From Clostridiales bacterium (GTDB taxonomy: Bacteria > Bacillota > Clostridia > Oscillospirales > Oscillospiraceae), in the NCBI GenBank assembly GCA_004557735.1, contig SFFV01000010.1:1-64000 (forward strand): a DNA stretch of 64,000 bases, in the 5' to 3' direction. Below are positions 54,702-63,339 of the stretch, in pieces. The notes under the pieces were generated by a model. That model was not told where the DNA came from. It saw only the letters and a program-made list of their open reading frames with translations, and made no database searches. Every line of letters starts with the position of its first letter. Within the stretch, counting starts at the first letter, position 1. The translations under genes were made by a program, and so were the position numbers.

Positions 54702-55565
54702 ATGAAGAAAAAGATCCTGGAAACCACCGTAAAATGGATATTTCTCCTCTGCGGCATCGCGGCGGTGGGGTTTGTGCTGTGCATTTGCCTGTACCTTGTG
54801 ATCTCCGGAATACCGGCGATCCGGGAGATCGGGCTTTGGAATTTCCTTTTCGGCGAGACGTGGAACGCCCCGACGAACGAATTTGGGATATTGCCGTTCA
54901 TCCTCACGAGCGTGTACGGCACGGCGGGCGCGCTGCTCCTCGGCGTGCCGCTCGGCCTTTTCACGGCGGTATTTCTTGCCAAGGCCGCGCCGCCGCGCGT
55001 CGCCGCCGCGGCGCGAAGCTGCGTGGCGCTGCTCGCGGGCATCCCCTCGGTCGTGTACGGTCTCGTGGGCATGACGGTGCTCGTGCCGATCGTGCAGAAA
55101 ACGTTCTCCCTCTCCTCCGGCGCGTGCCTGCTCACCGCTGTTTTCGTGCTGACGGTGATGATCCTCCCGTATATCGTCTCCGTTTCGGAAACGGCGCTGC
55201 GCGCCGTGCCGCGCGAATATGAGGAGGCCTCCCTCGCGCTCGGCGCAACAAAGGTGGAAACGTGGTTTCTCGTGTCGCTCAAGGCGGCAAGGAGCGGCGT
55301 GATCGCCTCGGTCATCCAGGGCACGGGCCGCGCCGTCGGCGAAGCGATGGCGATACTGATGGTTGCCGGCAATGTCGCCAATATGCCGTCGCTCTTTTCC
55401 TCCGTCCGGTTTCTCACAACGGCCATCGTATCCGAAATGTCCTACGCCGCCTACGGCTCCCTGCAGCGCGACGCGCTCTTCTCCGTGGGTCTGGTGCTGT
55501 TCCTCTTTATTCTTCTCATCAACGCCGCGCTGCGGCTCATCAGCGAAAGGAGCGCCAGAGCATGA
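54702..55565 (+). CDS. pstC: Phosphate ABC transporter permease PstC
   Basis: A 287-residue permease with six membrane helices. It carries the PstC-type GIPSVVYGLVGM and the ABC-permease EAA loop YEEASLALGATKVETWFLV. With PstA it forms the channel for phosphate imported at the PstB ATPase. The ribosome site is weak or hidden in a hairpin. The stop overlaps pstA by ATGA. Confidence 0.93.
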   Translation: MKKKILETTVKWIFLLCGIAAVGFVLCICLYLVISGIPAIREIGLWNFLFGETWNAPTNEFGILPFILTSVYGTAGALLLGVPLGLFTAVFLAKAAPPRVAAAARSCVALLAGIPSVVYGLVGMTVLVPIVQKTFSLSSGACLLTAVFVLTVMILPYIVSVSETALRAVPREYEEASLALGATKVETWFLVSLKAARSGVIASVIQGTGRAVGEAMAILMVAGNVANMPSLFSSVRFLTTAIVSEMSYAAYGSLQRDALFSVGLVLFLFILLINAALRLISERSARA

Positions 55566-56395
55566 GAAAGCTCCGGGAAATATTCTTGAAAGCGGCCCTC
55601 ATCGCAGCGGCGGCGATCACCGGCGGGATCCTTCTTTTCCTGATCGGGATCATTGTAAAGCGCGGTCTGCCGCAGCTCACATGGCCGTTCCTCACGACGG
55701 CGACGAGCTATCTTGCCGGCACGACCGGCATCCTCCCCAACATCTGCAACACGCTCTATCTCATTCTCATCGCCATGGGCGTAGCGCTGCCGCTCGGCGT
55801 GGGCGCGGCGGTGTACATCACCGAATACGCGGATAATCCGCGCATCGTGCGGCTCATCAGCTTTGCCGCCGAAACGCTCACGGGCATCCCGTCCATCCTC
55901 TTCGGTCTGATCGGCATGCTGTTTTTCATTAAGCTCGCCGGATGGAAGCAGGGCGTTCTCGCCGGCGGGCTTACGCTCGCGCTCATGGTGCTCCCCACGG
56001 TCATGGCGAACACGCGCGAGAGCCTGCTCGCCGTGCCGGGAGCTTACCGCGAGGGGGCTCTCGCGCTCGGCAGCGGCAAGTGGCACATGGTACGCACCGT
56101 TGTGCTGCCGAACGCCGTGGACGGCATCGTGACCGGATGCATCCTCTCCGTCGGGCGCATCACCGGCGAGAGCGCGGCGCTCCTGTTCACCGCGGGCTTC
56201 GGTCTGCGGCTGCTGGGATTCAAGGCGGCGCTCGAATCCTCCTCGGCGTCGCTTTCCGTGGCGCTGTATCTCTACGCAAGCGAGCAGGGAAAATTTGATA
56301 TCGCCTTCGGAATCGCGGCGGTGCTGCTTGTGCTGACGCTCGCGCTCAATCTTCTCGCCTCGCTCACGGCGGGCAGGGCACGAAAGGAACGGTGA
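55562..56395 (+). CDS. pstA: Phosphate ABC transporter permease PstA
   Basis: A 277-residue permease with six helices and the PstA features ITEYADNPRIVRLI, LTGIPSILFGLIGMLFF and the EAA loop YREGALALGSGKWHMVR. Partner of PstC; start overlaps the pstC stop by 4 bp. Confidence 0.93.
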   Translation: MRKLREIFLKAALIAAAAITGGILLFLIGIIVKRGLPQLTWPFLTTATSYLAGTTGILPNICNTLYLILIAMGVALPLGVGAAVYITEYADNPRIVRLISFAAETLTGIPSILFGLIGMLFFIKLAGWKQGVLAGGLTLALMVLPTVMANTRESLLAVPGAYREGALALGSGKWHMVRTVVLPNAVDGIVTGCILSVGRITGESAALLFTAGFGLRLLGFKAALESSSASLSVALYLYASEQGKFDIAFGIAAVLLVLTLALNLLASLTAGRARKER

Positions 56396-56400
56396 AGGAA

Positions 56401-57156
56401 ATGGAACCCATTCTGGAAACAAAAAAGCTCGATCTGCACTACGGCGCGTTTCAGGCGCTCAGCGGCATCGACACGGAAATTTTCCCCAACGAGATCACGG
56501 CGCTCATCGGCCCCTCCGGCTGCGGCAAGTCCACGTATCTCAAAACGCTCAACCGCATGAACGACCTTGTGCCGGGCTGCAAAATTGACGGCGCGGTGCT
56601 CTTCCACGGGCACAACGTTTACGGCAACAAAATCGACGTTACGGAGCTTCGCAGCCGCATCGGTATGGTGTTCCAGAAACCGAACCCGTTCCCGATGAGC
56701 ATTTACGACAATATCGCCTACGCGCCCCGGCTGCACGGCGTCCGGGGCCGCGCGGAGCTTGACGGGATCGTGGAAAAATCGCTCAAAAGCGCCGCCATCT
56801 GGGACGAAACAAAGGACAAGCTCAAAAAGAGCGCGCTCGGTCTCTCCGGCGGACAGCAGCAGCGACTGTGCATCGCCCGCGCGCTGGCCGCGGAACCGGA
56901 GGTGCTTTTAATGGACGAGCCGACGAGCGCGCTCGACCCGATCTCCACCGGGCGCATTGAAGAGCTGGCGCTCGAGCTGAAAAAGACGTACACCATCGTC
57001 ATCGTCACGCACAATATGCAGCAGGCCGCGCGCATTTCGGACAAGACGGCGTTTTTCCTGCTCGGCAAGCTCGTGGAAATGGACGAGACCGCGAAGATCT
57101 TCAACGAAGCCGAGGATAGCCGGACAAGGGATTATATACAGGGAAAATTTGGTTAA
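56401..57156 (+). CDS. pstB: Phosphate import ATP-binding protein PstB
   Basis: A 251-residue ATPase. Walker A is GPSGCGKSTYLKTLNRMND, the signature LGLSGGQQQRLCIARA, Walker B VLLMDEPTSALDPIS; LHYGAFQALSGID is typical of PstB. The start at 56401 follows GAAGGA; the GTG at 56392 overlaps the pstA stop. No phoU or pstS follows; a hairpin stands eight bp after the stop. Confidence 0.93.
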   Translation: MEPILETKKLDLHYGAFQALSGIDTEIFPNEITALIGPSGCGKSTYLKTLNRMNDLVPGCKIDGAVLFHGHNVYGNKIDVTELRSRIGMVFQKPNPFPMSIYDNIAYAPRLHGVRGRAELDGIVEKSLKSAAIWDETKDKLKKSALGLSGGQQQRLCIARALAAEPEVLLMDEPTSALDPISTGRIEELALELKKTYTIVIVTHNMQQAARISDKTAFFLLGKLVEMDETAKIFNEAEDSRTRDYIQGKFG

Positions 57157-57163
57157 TAAAAAA

Positions 57164-57183
57164 GCTCCCTCTGACGAGGGAGC
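57164..57183. terminator. Hairpin after pstB
   Basis: GCTCCCTC / GAGGGAGC with a TGAC loop, eight bp after the stop; an A run lies upstream and no T run follows on the plus strand. Confidence 0.6.
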
Positions 57184-57212
57184 GGAACGAGACGAGACGG
57201 AGAGAAGGTTGT

Positions 57213-57340
57213 AAACCCCTCAGCCAGCCTGACGGCTGACAGCTCCCCTGTTAGGGGAGCCAAGCCGGTCTTCCAAAAAACTTACTTGCCTCCCCTAACA
57301 GGGGAGGTCAAAACCGGAGGTTTAGCTGGTTGCTCATAAA
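57213..57340. repeat. Pair of inverted intergenic palindromic repeats
   Basis: CCCCTCAGCCAGCC...GACAGCTCCCCTG with GGGGAGCC, and then an inverted unit CCTCCCCTAACAGGGGAGG...GGAGGTTTAGCTGG. Both units contain CTCCCCT/AGGGGAG stems. It fills most of the 310-bp gap between pstB and the GNAT gene; a related unit is at 38754-38801 and a partial one at 58117-58135. Confidence 0.7.
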
Positions 57341-57346
57341 AAAGTG

Positions 57347-57388
57347 AATCCGACCTATGGCTGCAATCAAAGGTCGGATTCTTTTTTT
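57347..57388. terminator. Bidirectional terminator between pst region and GNAT gene
   Basis: AATCCGACCT / AGGTCGGATT with a 14-base loop and a seven-base T run on the plus strand; an A-rich flank on the other side. Confidence 0.85.
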
Positions 57389-57466
57389 ATGTTAGGGCTG
57401 GAATATCCATGGCTCCCTCTAGAAGTGCGCCCTTACTGTTTGACAAATTGGAATTGATTTTCCTTT

Positions 57467-57973
57467 TTATTTCTTAGTATCAATCCAAATGAAAACTCTC
57501 TCGTCAGTTCTTTCAGTAACAACACCTCCGTTTGCTATTGCCACAGCTTGAGATGCTATGTTATCTAAAAGAATGGTTACTAACACTTTATCTATTCCCA
57601 TTTCTTTCGCTTCATTAAGCAATAATCTCAGCAGTTCTTTTCCATATCCTTTTCCACGAAACGCTGGTGCAATTCCGTACCCGATATTTCCTCCTGCTTT
57701 TCTCAGTGCCTCAGTCAAAAAATGTCTGACAGAACTAAATCCAACCGGAATACCATCAGCATATAGCCAAAAAGTTGTAGAAGGCACTTTCCAACCATCT
57801 ACAATCCCTTCTTGCTCAGAATCCCTCTGTTTTACAATCAGCCATTCTTTATACTCATCAAATGTTAATCCGTTGACTTTGTTAATTAATCCATTTTCTT
57901 CAGCAGGGATCTCTTGCAGCATTGTGTAAATATCTAAGCCATCATCAACTGACAATCTTTTTAATTCCAACAT
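57467..57973 (-). CDS. GNAT family N-acetyltransferase
   Basis: A 168-residue GNAT with the acetyl-CoA loop GYGIAPAFRGKGYGKELL (Q/RxxGxG/A pattern RGKGYG) and a conserved LVTILLDNIASQAVAIANGG helix end. The gene is clearly richer in A/T than its neighbours, suggesting recent transfer. The ATG at 57973 has AAGGAG eleven bases upstream; the TTG at 57982 is too close to it. Substrate unknown. Confidence 0.88.
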   Translation of the reverse strand: MLELKRLSVDDGLDIYTMLQEIPAEENGLINKVNGLTFDEYKEWLIVKQRDSEQEGIVDGWKVPSTTFWLYADGIPVGFSSVRHFLTEALRKAGGNIGYGIAPAFRGKGYGKELLRLLLNEAKEMGIDKVLVTILLDNIASQAVAIANGGVVTERTDERVFIWIDTKK

Positions 57974-58059
57974 TATTTTCAATTCTCCTTAATCAAATAA
58001 ACTCAAGTTTATCAGTCTGTTTAATCATATCATATGGCTTCAATGTACGGCAAGAACAA

Positions 58060-58083
58060 TCCCGGCAGACATTACTGCCGGGA
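58060..58083. terminator. Hairpin downstream of the PsuG-like gene
   Basis: TCCCGGCAG / CTGCCGGGA with a six-base loop; on the minus strand it is followed by TTGTTCTTG, 75 bp after the psuG-like stop. Confidence 0.55.
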
Positions 58084-58116
58084 CTGATGCTGTTTTATGG
58101 ACATCTACATTTTGAC

Positions 58117-58153
58117 GGAGGGGTTTTCCTCATAAAGAGGAAGATCCTTTTTT
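58117..58153 (+). repeat. Partial intergenic repeat with hairpin and T run
   Basis: TGACGGAGGGGTTTTCCTC, then GAGGAAGATCCTTTTTT. The first part matches the arm of the palindromic repeats, and TGACGGAGG plus GGAAGATCCTTTTTT also occurs, shortened, at 50371-50393. Confidence 0.5.
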
Positions 58154-58157
58154 ATTT

Positions 58158-58802
58158 TTATACCGCCGAGGTCTTGCGCTTAATGTCCATCGCAACGGCG
58201 GAGGCCTTCCCGGCGATATCGCCGAGCGTGTCGCCGCAGGGGACGACGGTGCACTCGCTCACCTCAAGATCGCGCTGCACGAGATAGGCGTCCGCCAGCT
58301 CCGAAGCGTCCAGCCGCAGCACCGGCACGCCGCGCGAGGAGAACAGCAGCGCCTTGTCCGGCGATACCTTGCCGCAGAATACAAGCCGCGAGGAGCCGGA
58401 GAGCGCGTCCAGATCGGCGAGCGAATCGCGCAGCCCCGGCGCCATGACCGGGACAATGCCCGCCATGCGCGCAATGGCCAGCGTGGCGGAGGGGCCTGTG
58501 CCGGACGTGGACCCGCCGCCGACGAGCGCGGGGATCTGCGAGCGCGTGCAGCTTCCGCCGCTGCGGCAGAGCGTGTCCATATCCTGCTTGGAGAGACCCG
58601 CCTTGAGCCGCCCGTTCACAATGCCGACGCAGCACGGCACGCAGTCGCGCCGGTAAAACGCCTGCTCGCACTCCTGCAGCGCCTGCAGATTGCGCGGGTA
58701 CGGCAGCTGCATGAAAAATCCGGTCTCGATGGCGATGATCGGCGTTCCCGCCTTGAGCGACGCCAGCACCGGCGGACACATATCCAGATATTTGCTTGCC
58801 AT
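58158..58802 (-). CDS. Short PsuG-like (pseudouridine-5'-phosphate glycosidase family) protein
   Basis: A 214-residue protein; usual PsuG has about 300. It keeps PIIAIETGFFMQLPYPRNLQ (PsuG: LEST..GMPYP..N), VPCCVGIVNGRLKAGLS, GGGSTSGTGPSATLAIARMAG and a CGK lysine (LVFCGKVSPDK) at the place of the catalytic Lys, followed by SSRGVPVLRL; the C-terminal third of PsuG is missing. GGAGG precedes the ATG at 58802. Family call from motif order; activity uncertain. Confidence 0.6.
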   Translation of the reverse strand: MASKYLDMCPPVLASLKAGTPIIAIETGFFMQLPYPRNLQALQECEQAFYRRDCVPCCVGIVNGRLKAGLSKQDMDTLCRSGGSCTRSQIPALVGGGSTSGTGPSATLAIARMAGIVPVMAPGLRDSLADLDALSGSSRLVFCGKVSPDKALLFSSRGVPVLRLDASELADAYLVQRDLEVSECTVVPCGDTLGDIAGKASAVAMDIKRKTSAV

Positions 58803-58916
58803 AGAGATTGCCTCCGTTTTTTCTTTCTCACTAATAGTTTATCATACCGTAAAAGCGAAAAAAAAGCAACACCAGGGATTTTTTCCGGCTTGTTCATGCA
58901 TTTTTCACAACTCCCT

Positions 58917-58924
58917 GCTATAAT
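58917..58924 (+). promoter_or_regulatory. Extended -10 promoter of the PDZ gene
   Basis: TGCTATAAT: a perfect TATAAT at 58919-58924 with the TGN extension; the -35 is poor. It places the transcript start near 58931 and rules out the upstream ATG at 58890. Confidence 0.65.
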
Positions 58925-58955
58925 AGCGGCAAAAACTTGGAGAGGGGCGGCAGGT

Positions 58956-59681
58956 GTGAGCGAAAAACCCGTGCGCGAACGAACCGTCGGCTTTACCGAC
59001 GCAAGCTATATACGGCAGGACGACGCGCCGAATATGCCGCGCTGCTACTCCTTTGCGGAAGAAAAACCGTCCGGAACGAAGAAAACGGCCTCGCCGCTGT
59101 GTGTGGGCGCGCTTTGCCTGGCGTTTTTCGTGCTCGGCTCTCTGCTCACGACGGCGCTTTCCGATGCGGAAAAACCTGCCGGGAACGCCAAAACCGCCGT
59201 CCCCGCGCCGCTGCCGGAGTCGGCCTTTGCCGACGGGGACATTTCCGGCACCGCGGAGATCTCCGCGGCCGTGCATGCCGACACGCCCCCGTCCGCGACG
59301 AGCGCCCCCGCCGGCGGGCGCGCCTATCTCGGCGTTATCGTCCAGACCGTGAGCTGTGCCGCGGCGGAGTATTATAACCGCTCGGACAGCAACGCCATGG
59401 TCCCCGGCGTGCAGGTCTACGCCGTGGAGGACGGCGGCCCGGCGAGCGTAGCGGGGCTTTGCAGCGGCGACATCATCATCCGGCTGGACGGCGCCGACAT
59501 CGCCACCGCCGCCGATCTCACCGCGGCGGAAAACGGCTGCGTCCCCGGCTGCGAGGCGGTGCTCACCGTCTACCGCAACGGCGAATACGAAGAGATCCCG
59601 GTCGTGTTCGGCAAGCAGCCGGAAGCGGACGGCGAAGAGGACGAAGCCGAAGGCTGGTGCGATTTTGATAACGCCTGGTGA
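58956..59681 (+). CDS. Single-pass membrane protein with extracellular PDZ domain
   Basis: A 241-residue protein: a cytoplasmic start of about 45 residues, one membrane helix (PLCVGALCLAFFVLGSLLTTAL), a linker rich in Ala/Pro/Ser, then a PDZ domain (AYLGVIVQTVS, VPGVQVYAVEDGGPASVAG, GDIIIRLDGADIATAADL) and an acidic tail (EADGEEDEAEG). It resembles HtrA PDZ units but the protease domain is absent. GTG start at 58956 with GGAGAGGGG upstream. Role as a scaffold or protease adaptor is inferred only. Confidence 0.75.
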   Translation: MSEKPVRERTVGFTDASYIRQDDAPNMPRCYSFAEEKPSGTKKTASPLCVGALCLAFFVLGSLLTTALSDAEKPAGNAKTAVPAPLPESAFADGDISGTAEISAAVHADTPPSATSAPAGGRAYLGVIVQTVSCAAAEYYNRSDSNAMVPGVQVYAVEDGGPASVAGLCSGDIIIRLDGADIATAADLTAAENGCVPGCEAVLTVYRNGEYEEIPVVFGKQPEADGEEDEAEGWCDFDNAW

Positions 59682-59748
59682 TCGTCCGGGAAAGATCCTC
59701 CGGCGTTTGCCCGCGGCAAAACCGACCTCCCCCGCCGGAGAGACTCTG

Positions 59749-59778
59749 ACCTCCCCGTGTTCCGGGGAGGTTTTTTTC
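59749..59778 (+). terminator. Terminator of the PDZ gene
   Basis: ACCTCCCCG / CGGGGAGGT with a five-base loop and a seven-base T run. Confidence 0.93.
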
Positions 59779-59807
59779 TTGCAAACGACACGACAAAGGT
59801 GTATTCT
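59779..59807 (+). promoter_or_regulatory. mfd promoter
   Basis: TTGCAA (59779-59784), 17-bp spacer, TATTCT (59802-59807). The expected start point is within three bases of the mfd ATG at 59816. Confidence 0.7.
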
Positions 59808-59815
59808 TTATACTT

Positions 59816-62800
59816 ATGGACGCCATAATCAAAGCCATAGGAAAAACACCCTCCCTTGCTACCCTCCCCCTGAGGGTCGAGGAGGGCTATTTGCCTGCCC
59901 TTTTGACCCAATCGGGCGGCGCGATGCGCGCTCTCGGCGCGGCAATGCTCCGCCGCGAGACCGGCCGGCCGATCTTCGTGCTGTGTACCGACGAGTCGAA
60001 CGCCGGGACGCTTGCCGCCGATCTTGAAGCGCTGCTCGGCGAGAGCGTTGTGCAGCTCGCCGGGCGCGATCTCGCGCTGCGCGATATCGAGGTCGTTTCC
60101 CGGCAGGAGGAGCAGCGGCGGCTGCGCGCGCTCGACGCGCTCCGCGCCGGCGCGGCGGCCGCGGTGTGCACCGTGTCCGGCCTTTTGCAGCGCACGCTGC
60201 CGCCGGAGGTTCTGGAAAACGCCGCCTTTACGCTCACCGTAGGCGAGGGCGACGGCCCCGAAGCGCTCGAGCCGCGCCTGCTCGCGTGCGGCTACCGCCG
60301 CAGCGACATGGTGGAGGGACCCGGCCAGTATTCCCGCCGCGGCGGCATTCTCGACATTTTCTCCCCCGGCGCGGAGCGCCCCGTGCGCGCCGAGTTCTGG
60401 GGCGACGAGATCGACTCCATGGGCTTTTTCGATACCGATACGCAGCGCCGCGCCGAAAGCATCGAAGCGTTCCGCGTGCTGCCCGCGTGCGAATCGCTCG
60501 TCGATCCAAGCCGCGCGGAGAGCGTTGCCGGGGCGCTTGCGCGCCGCGCCGCGCGCGCCGAACGGCGCGGCCAGACGGAGCTTTCCCGCCGTCTCCGCCG
60601 CGACGCGGAGCTTGTTTCGTCCGGCGCGCCCCTGCCGTGGAGCGACCGGTATCTCCCGGAAATATACAGCGAGTATTCAACGGCGCTCGACTATATCGCG
60701 CCGGACGCCATAGTCTATATCGACGCGCCGAACCGCTGCGCCGAGAAAGCGAAGGACGCCGCAGACGCTCTCGCGGACGATCTGAAAATCCTGCGCGAGG
60801 GGGCGTTCCCCGTGGCGGACACGGCGGAGTATCTTCTCCCGTGGAAGGCCGCCTGCGAAAAGATCGCGGATTTTGCGGTTGTGATGGCGGACGCCTTCAG
60901 CGCGGGACGCTATCCTCTCTCTCCGCGGTCGGCGCTCGATACGAACGTCCGCCAGCTCCCCAGCTACGGCGGCAGCGCGGAAACGGCGCTTGCCGACGTG
61001 CAGCGGTATCTGGAAAACGGATTCCGCGTCGTGGTGCTCGCCTCGGACGGGAGAAGGGCGGACGTGCTCGCCGCGATGCTCGAGCGAAACGGCATACCGC
61101 CGCTGCGCGGCTTCCCGAACGGCGCTCTGCCGCCGGAGGGGCGCGCCGCCGTCGCGGTGGGGGCGCTCTCCGCGGGACTCGAGGCGCCGGAGGCGCACCT
61201 TGCCGTGCTGACCGATACGCAGATCGCCGCGGGCGCGCTGCGAAGCCGCAAGCGCCGCCGCGCCATGGCGGACCGCGAGAAGCTCGGCTCCTGCGCCGAT
61301 CTCTCGGTCGGCGATCTCGTGGTGCACGAGCACCACGGCATCGGCCGCTTCGCCGGCATTTTCAAGCTGCCGGTGGACGGCGTGGAGAAGGACTACATTA
61401 AAATATGCTACGCCGGGTCGGACAGCCTGTACGTTCCGGCGACGCAGCTCGACCTTGTGTCGAAATACATCGGCGGCGGCGAGGACCGCCCCGTGAAGCT
61501 CTCGCGCATGGGCGGCGCGGAGTGGAAAAGGGCGACGTCCCGCGCCAAGGCCGCGGCGAAGGAGCTCGCCGCCGAGCTTACAAAGCTCTATGCCGCGCGC
61601 GCCCGCACGCCGGGCTACGCCTTTGCGCCGGACAGCCCGTGGCAGACGGAGTTTGAAGAGTCGTTCGGCTACGCCGAAACGGACGATCAGCTCCGGTGCA
61701 TTCGGGAGATCAAGGACGACATGGAAAAGCCGGTGCCGATGGACCGCCTGCTCTGCGGCGACGTCGGCTACGGCAAAACGGAGGTCGCGCTGCGCGCGGC
61801 CATGAAGTGCATTCTCGACGGCAAACAATGCGCGATCCTCGTGCCCACCACGGTGCTCGCCCGCCAGCATTACCAGACCGCAATGCGCCGCTTTTTCGGC
61901 TACCCGGTCGAGATCGCGCTCCTTTCCCGGTACTGTACGCCCGGCCAGAAAAAGGACATTCTCAAAAAGACGCTCGCGGGCAGCGTCGATCTTCTTATCG
62001 GCACGCACAGCCTGCTGCAGAAGAGCGTTGTCTTCAAGGATCTCGGCCTTCTCATCGTGGACGAGGAGCAGCGCTTCGGCGTGTCGCACAAGGAAAAGCT
62101 CAAGGAAATGTCGAAGGGCGTCGATGTGCTGACGCTCTCGGCCACGCCGATCCCGCGCACACTCAACATGGCGCTCTCCGGCCTGCGCAGCATGTCCACC
62201 ATCGAGGAGCCGCCGCGCGACCGTCAGCCCGTACAGACGTTCGTGATGGAGCAGGACGAGAAGGCCGTGTGCGACGCCATCCGGCGCGAGCTTATCCGCG
62301 GCGGGCAGGTGTACTATCTCCATAACCGGGTGGAGAACATCGAGCACGCGGCGCTGCGGCTGCAAAAGCAGCTCGGCGGCGGCGTCACCGTCGGCGTGGC
62401 GCACGGCAAAATGGACGAGGAACAGCTCTCCCGCGTCATGGACGATATGGTCGAGGGCAGGATCCAGGTGCTTGTCTGCACGACGATCATCGAGACCGGC
62501 ATCGATATCCCGAACGTCAACACCCTCATCGTGGAGGACGCCGACAGGCTCGGCCTTGCCCAGCTCCACCAGCTGCGCGGGCGCGTCGGACGCAGCGCGC
62601 GGCGCGCGAGCGCGTATCTCCTCTACCGGCCCGGGAAGGCGCTCACGGAGATCGCCGAAAAGCGCCTCACCGCCATCCGCGAGTTTGCCGAGTTCAACGC
62701 CGGGTTCCAGATCGCGATGCGCGATCTGGAGATCCGCGGCGCGGGCAACCTTCTCGGCGCGGAGCAGTCGGGACACATGATGGACGTCGGCTACGATATG

Positions 62801-63334
62801 TACCTGAAGCTGCTCGAAGAGGCCGTGCTCGAGGAAAAGGGCGAAAAGCCGCCCGTGCGCACCGAGTGCGCGGCCGACCTCTCCGTTACGGCGAACATTC
62901 CGGAAAAGTATGTCCCGAGCGCCGAGCAGCGCATGGACCTTTACCGCCGCATCGCCCTCATCCGCACCGAGGCGGACGCCGACGATCTCACCGACGAGCT
63001 GATCGACCGCTTCGGCGATCCGCCGGCGGCGGTGAACGCGCTCATCCACGTGGCGCTGCTGCGCGGCGAGGCGGGGCGCGCCGGCATTTCGGACATCTCC
63101 CAAAAGGGGAATATGCTCTATTTCAAGGTAGAGAATTTCGACATGGAAACGCTTTCCGCGCTCTATGCGCAGAAGGAATTTAAAGGCCGCGTCAAGCTCG
63201 AAGCCGGACGCGAGCCGCGGCTGGGCCTGAAGCTCAGACCCGGCGCAAAACCCATAGCGGAAGCCCGCGCGCTCATCGCCGCGTGGCACAAACTGCAAAA
63301 ACCGGCGGCGGACCCCGCCGCGGAAAAGGAGTAA
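59816..63334 (+). CDS. mfd: Transcription-repair coupling factor Mfd
   Basis: A 1172-residue DNA translocase that removes stalled RNA polymerase and recruits UvrA. The N-terminal UvrB-like module covers about residues 1-330 (YSRRGGILDIFSPG); the RNA-polymerase-interacting CarD-like domain is at about residues 490-570 (GDLVVHEHHGIGRFAGI); the helicase motifs are GDVGYGKTEVALRAAM, IVDEEQRFGVSHKEKLK and HQLRGRVGRS; the C-terminal TRCF domain covers about residues 1000-1110. No Shine-Dalgarno sequence precedes the ATG; see the promoter entry. Confidence 0.96.
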   Translation: MDAIIKAIGKTPSLATLPLRVEEGYLPALLTQSGGAMRALGAAMLRRETGRPIFVLCTDESNAGTLAADLEALLGESVVQLAGRDLALRDIEVVSRQEEQRRLRALDALRAGAAAAVCTVSGLLQRTLPPEVLENAAFTLTVGEGDGPEALEPRLLACGYRRSDMVEGPGQYSRRGGILDIFSPGAERPVRAEFWGDEIDSMGFFDTDTQRRAESIEAFRVLPACESLVDPSRAESVAGALARRAARAERRGQTELSRRLRRDAELVSSGAPLPWSDRYLPEIYSEYSTALDYIAPDAIVYIDAPNRCAEKAKDAADALADDLKILREGAFPVADTAEYLLPWKAACEKIADFAVVMADAFSAGRYPLSPRSALDTNVRQLPSYGGSAETALADVQRYLENGFRVVVLASDGRRADVLAAMLERNGIPPLRGFPNGALPPEGRAAVAVGALSAGLEAPEAHLAVLTDTQIAAGALRSRKRRRAMADREKLGSCADLSVGDLVVHEHHGIGRFAGIFKLPVDGVEKDYIKICYAGSDSLYVPATQLDLVSKYIGGGEDRPVKLSRMGGAEWKRATSRAKAAAKELAAELTKLYAARARTPGYAFAPDSPWQTEFEESFGYAETDDQLRCIREIKDDMEKPVPMDRLLCGDVGYGKTEVALRAAMKCILDGKQCAILVPTTVLARQHYQTAMRRFFGYPVEIALLSRYCTPGQKKDILKKTLAGSVDLLIGTHSLLQKSVVFKDLGLLIVDEEQRFGVSHKEKLKEMSKGVDVLTLSATPIPRTLNMALSGLRSMSTIEEPPRDRQPVQTFVMEQDEKAVCDAIRRELIRGGQVYYLHNRVENIEHAALRLQKQLGGGVTVGVAHGKMDEEQLSRVMDDMVEGRIQVLVCTTIIETGIDIPNVNTLIVEDADRLGLAQLHQLRGRVGRSARRASAYLLYRPGKALTEIAEKRLTAIREFAEFNAGFQIAMRDLEIRGAGNLLGAEQSGHMMDVGYDMYLKLLEEAVLEEKGEKPPVRTECAADLSVTANIPEKYVPSAEQRMDLYRRIALIRTEADADDLTDELIDRFGDPPAAVNALIHVALLRGEAGRAGISDISQKGNMLYFKVENFDMETLSALYAQKEFKGRVKLEAGREPRLGLKLRPGAKPIAEARALIAAWHKLQKPAADPAAEKE

Positions 63335-63339
63335 ACTCT

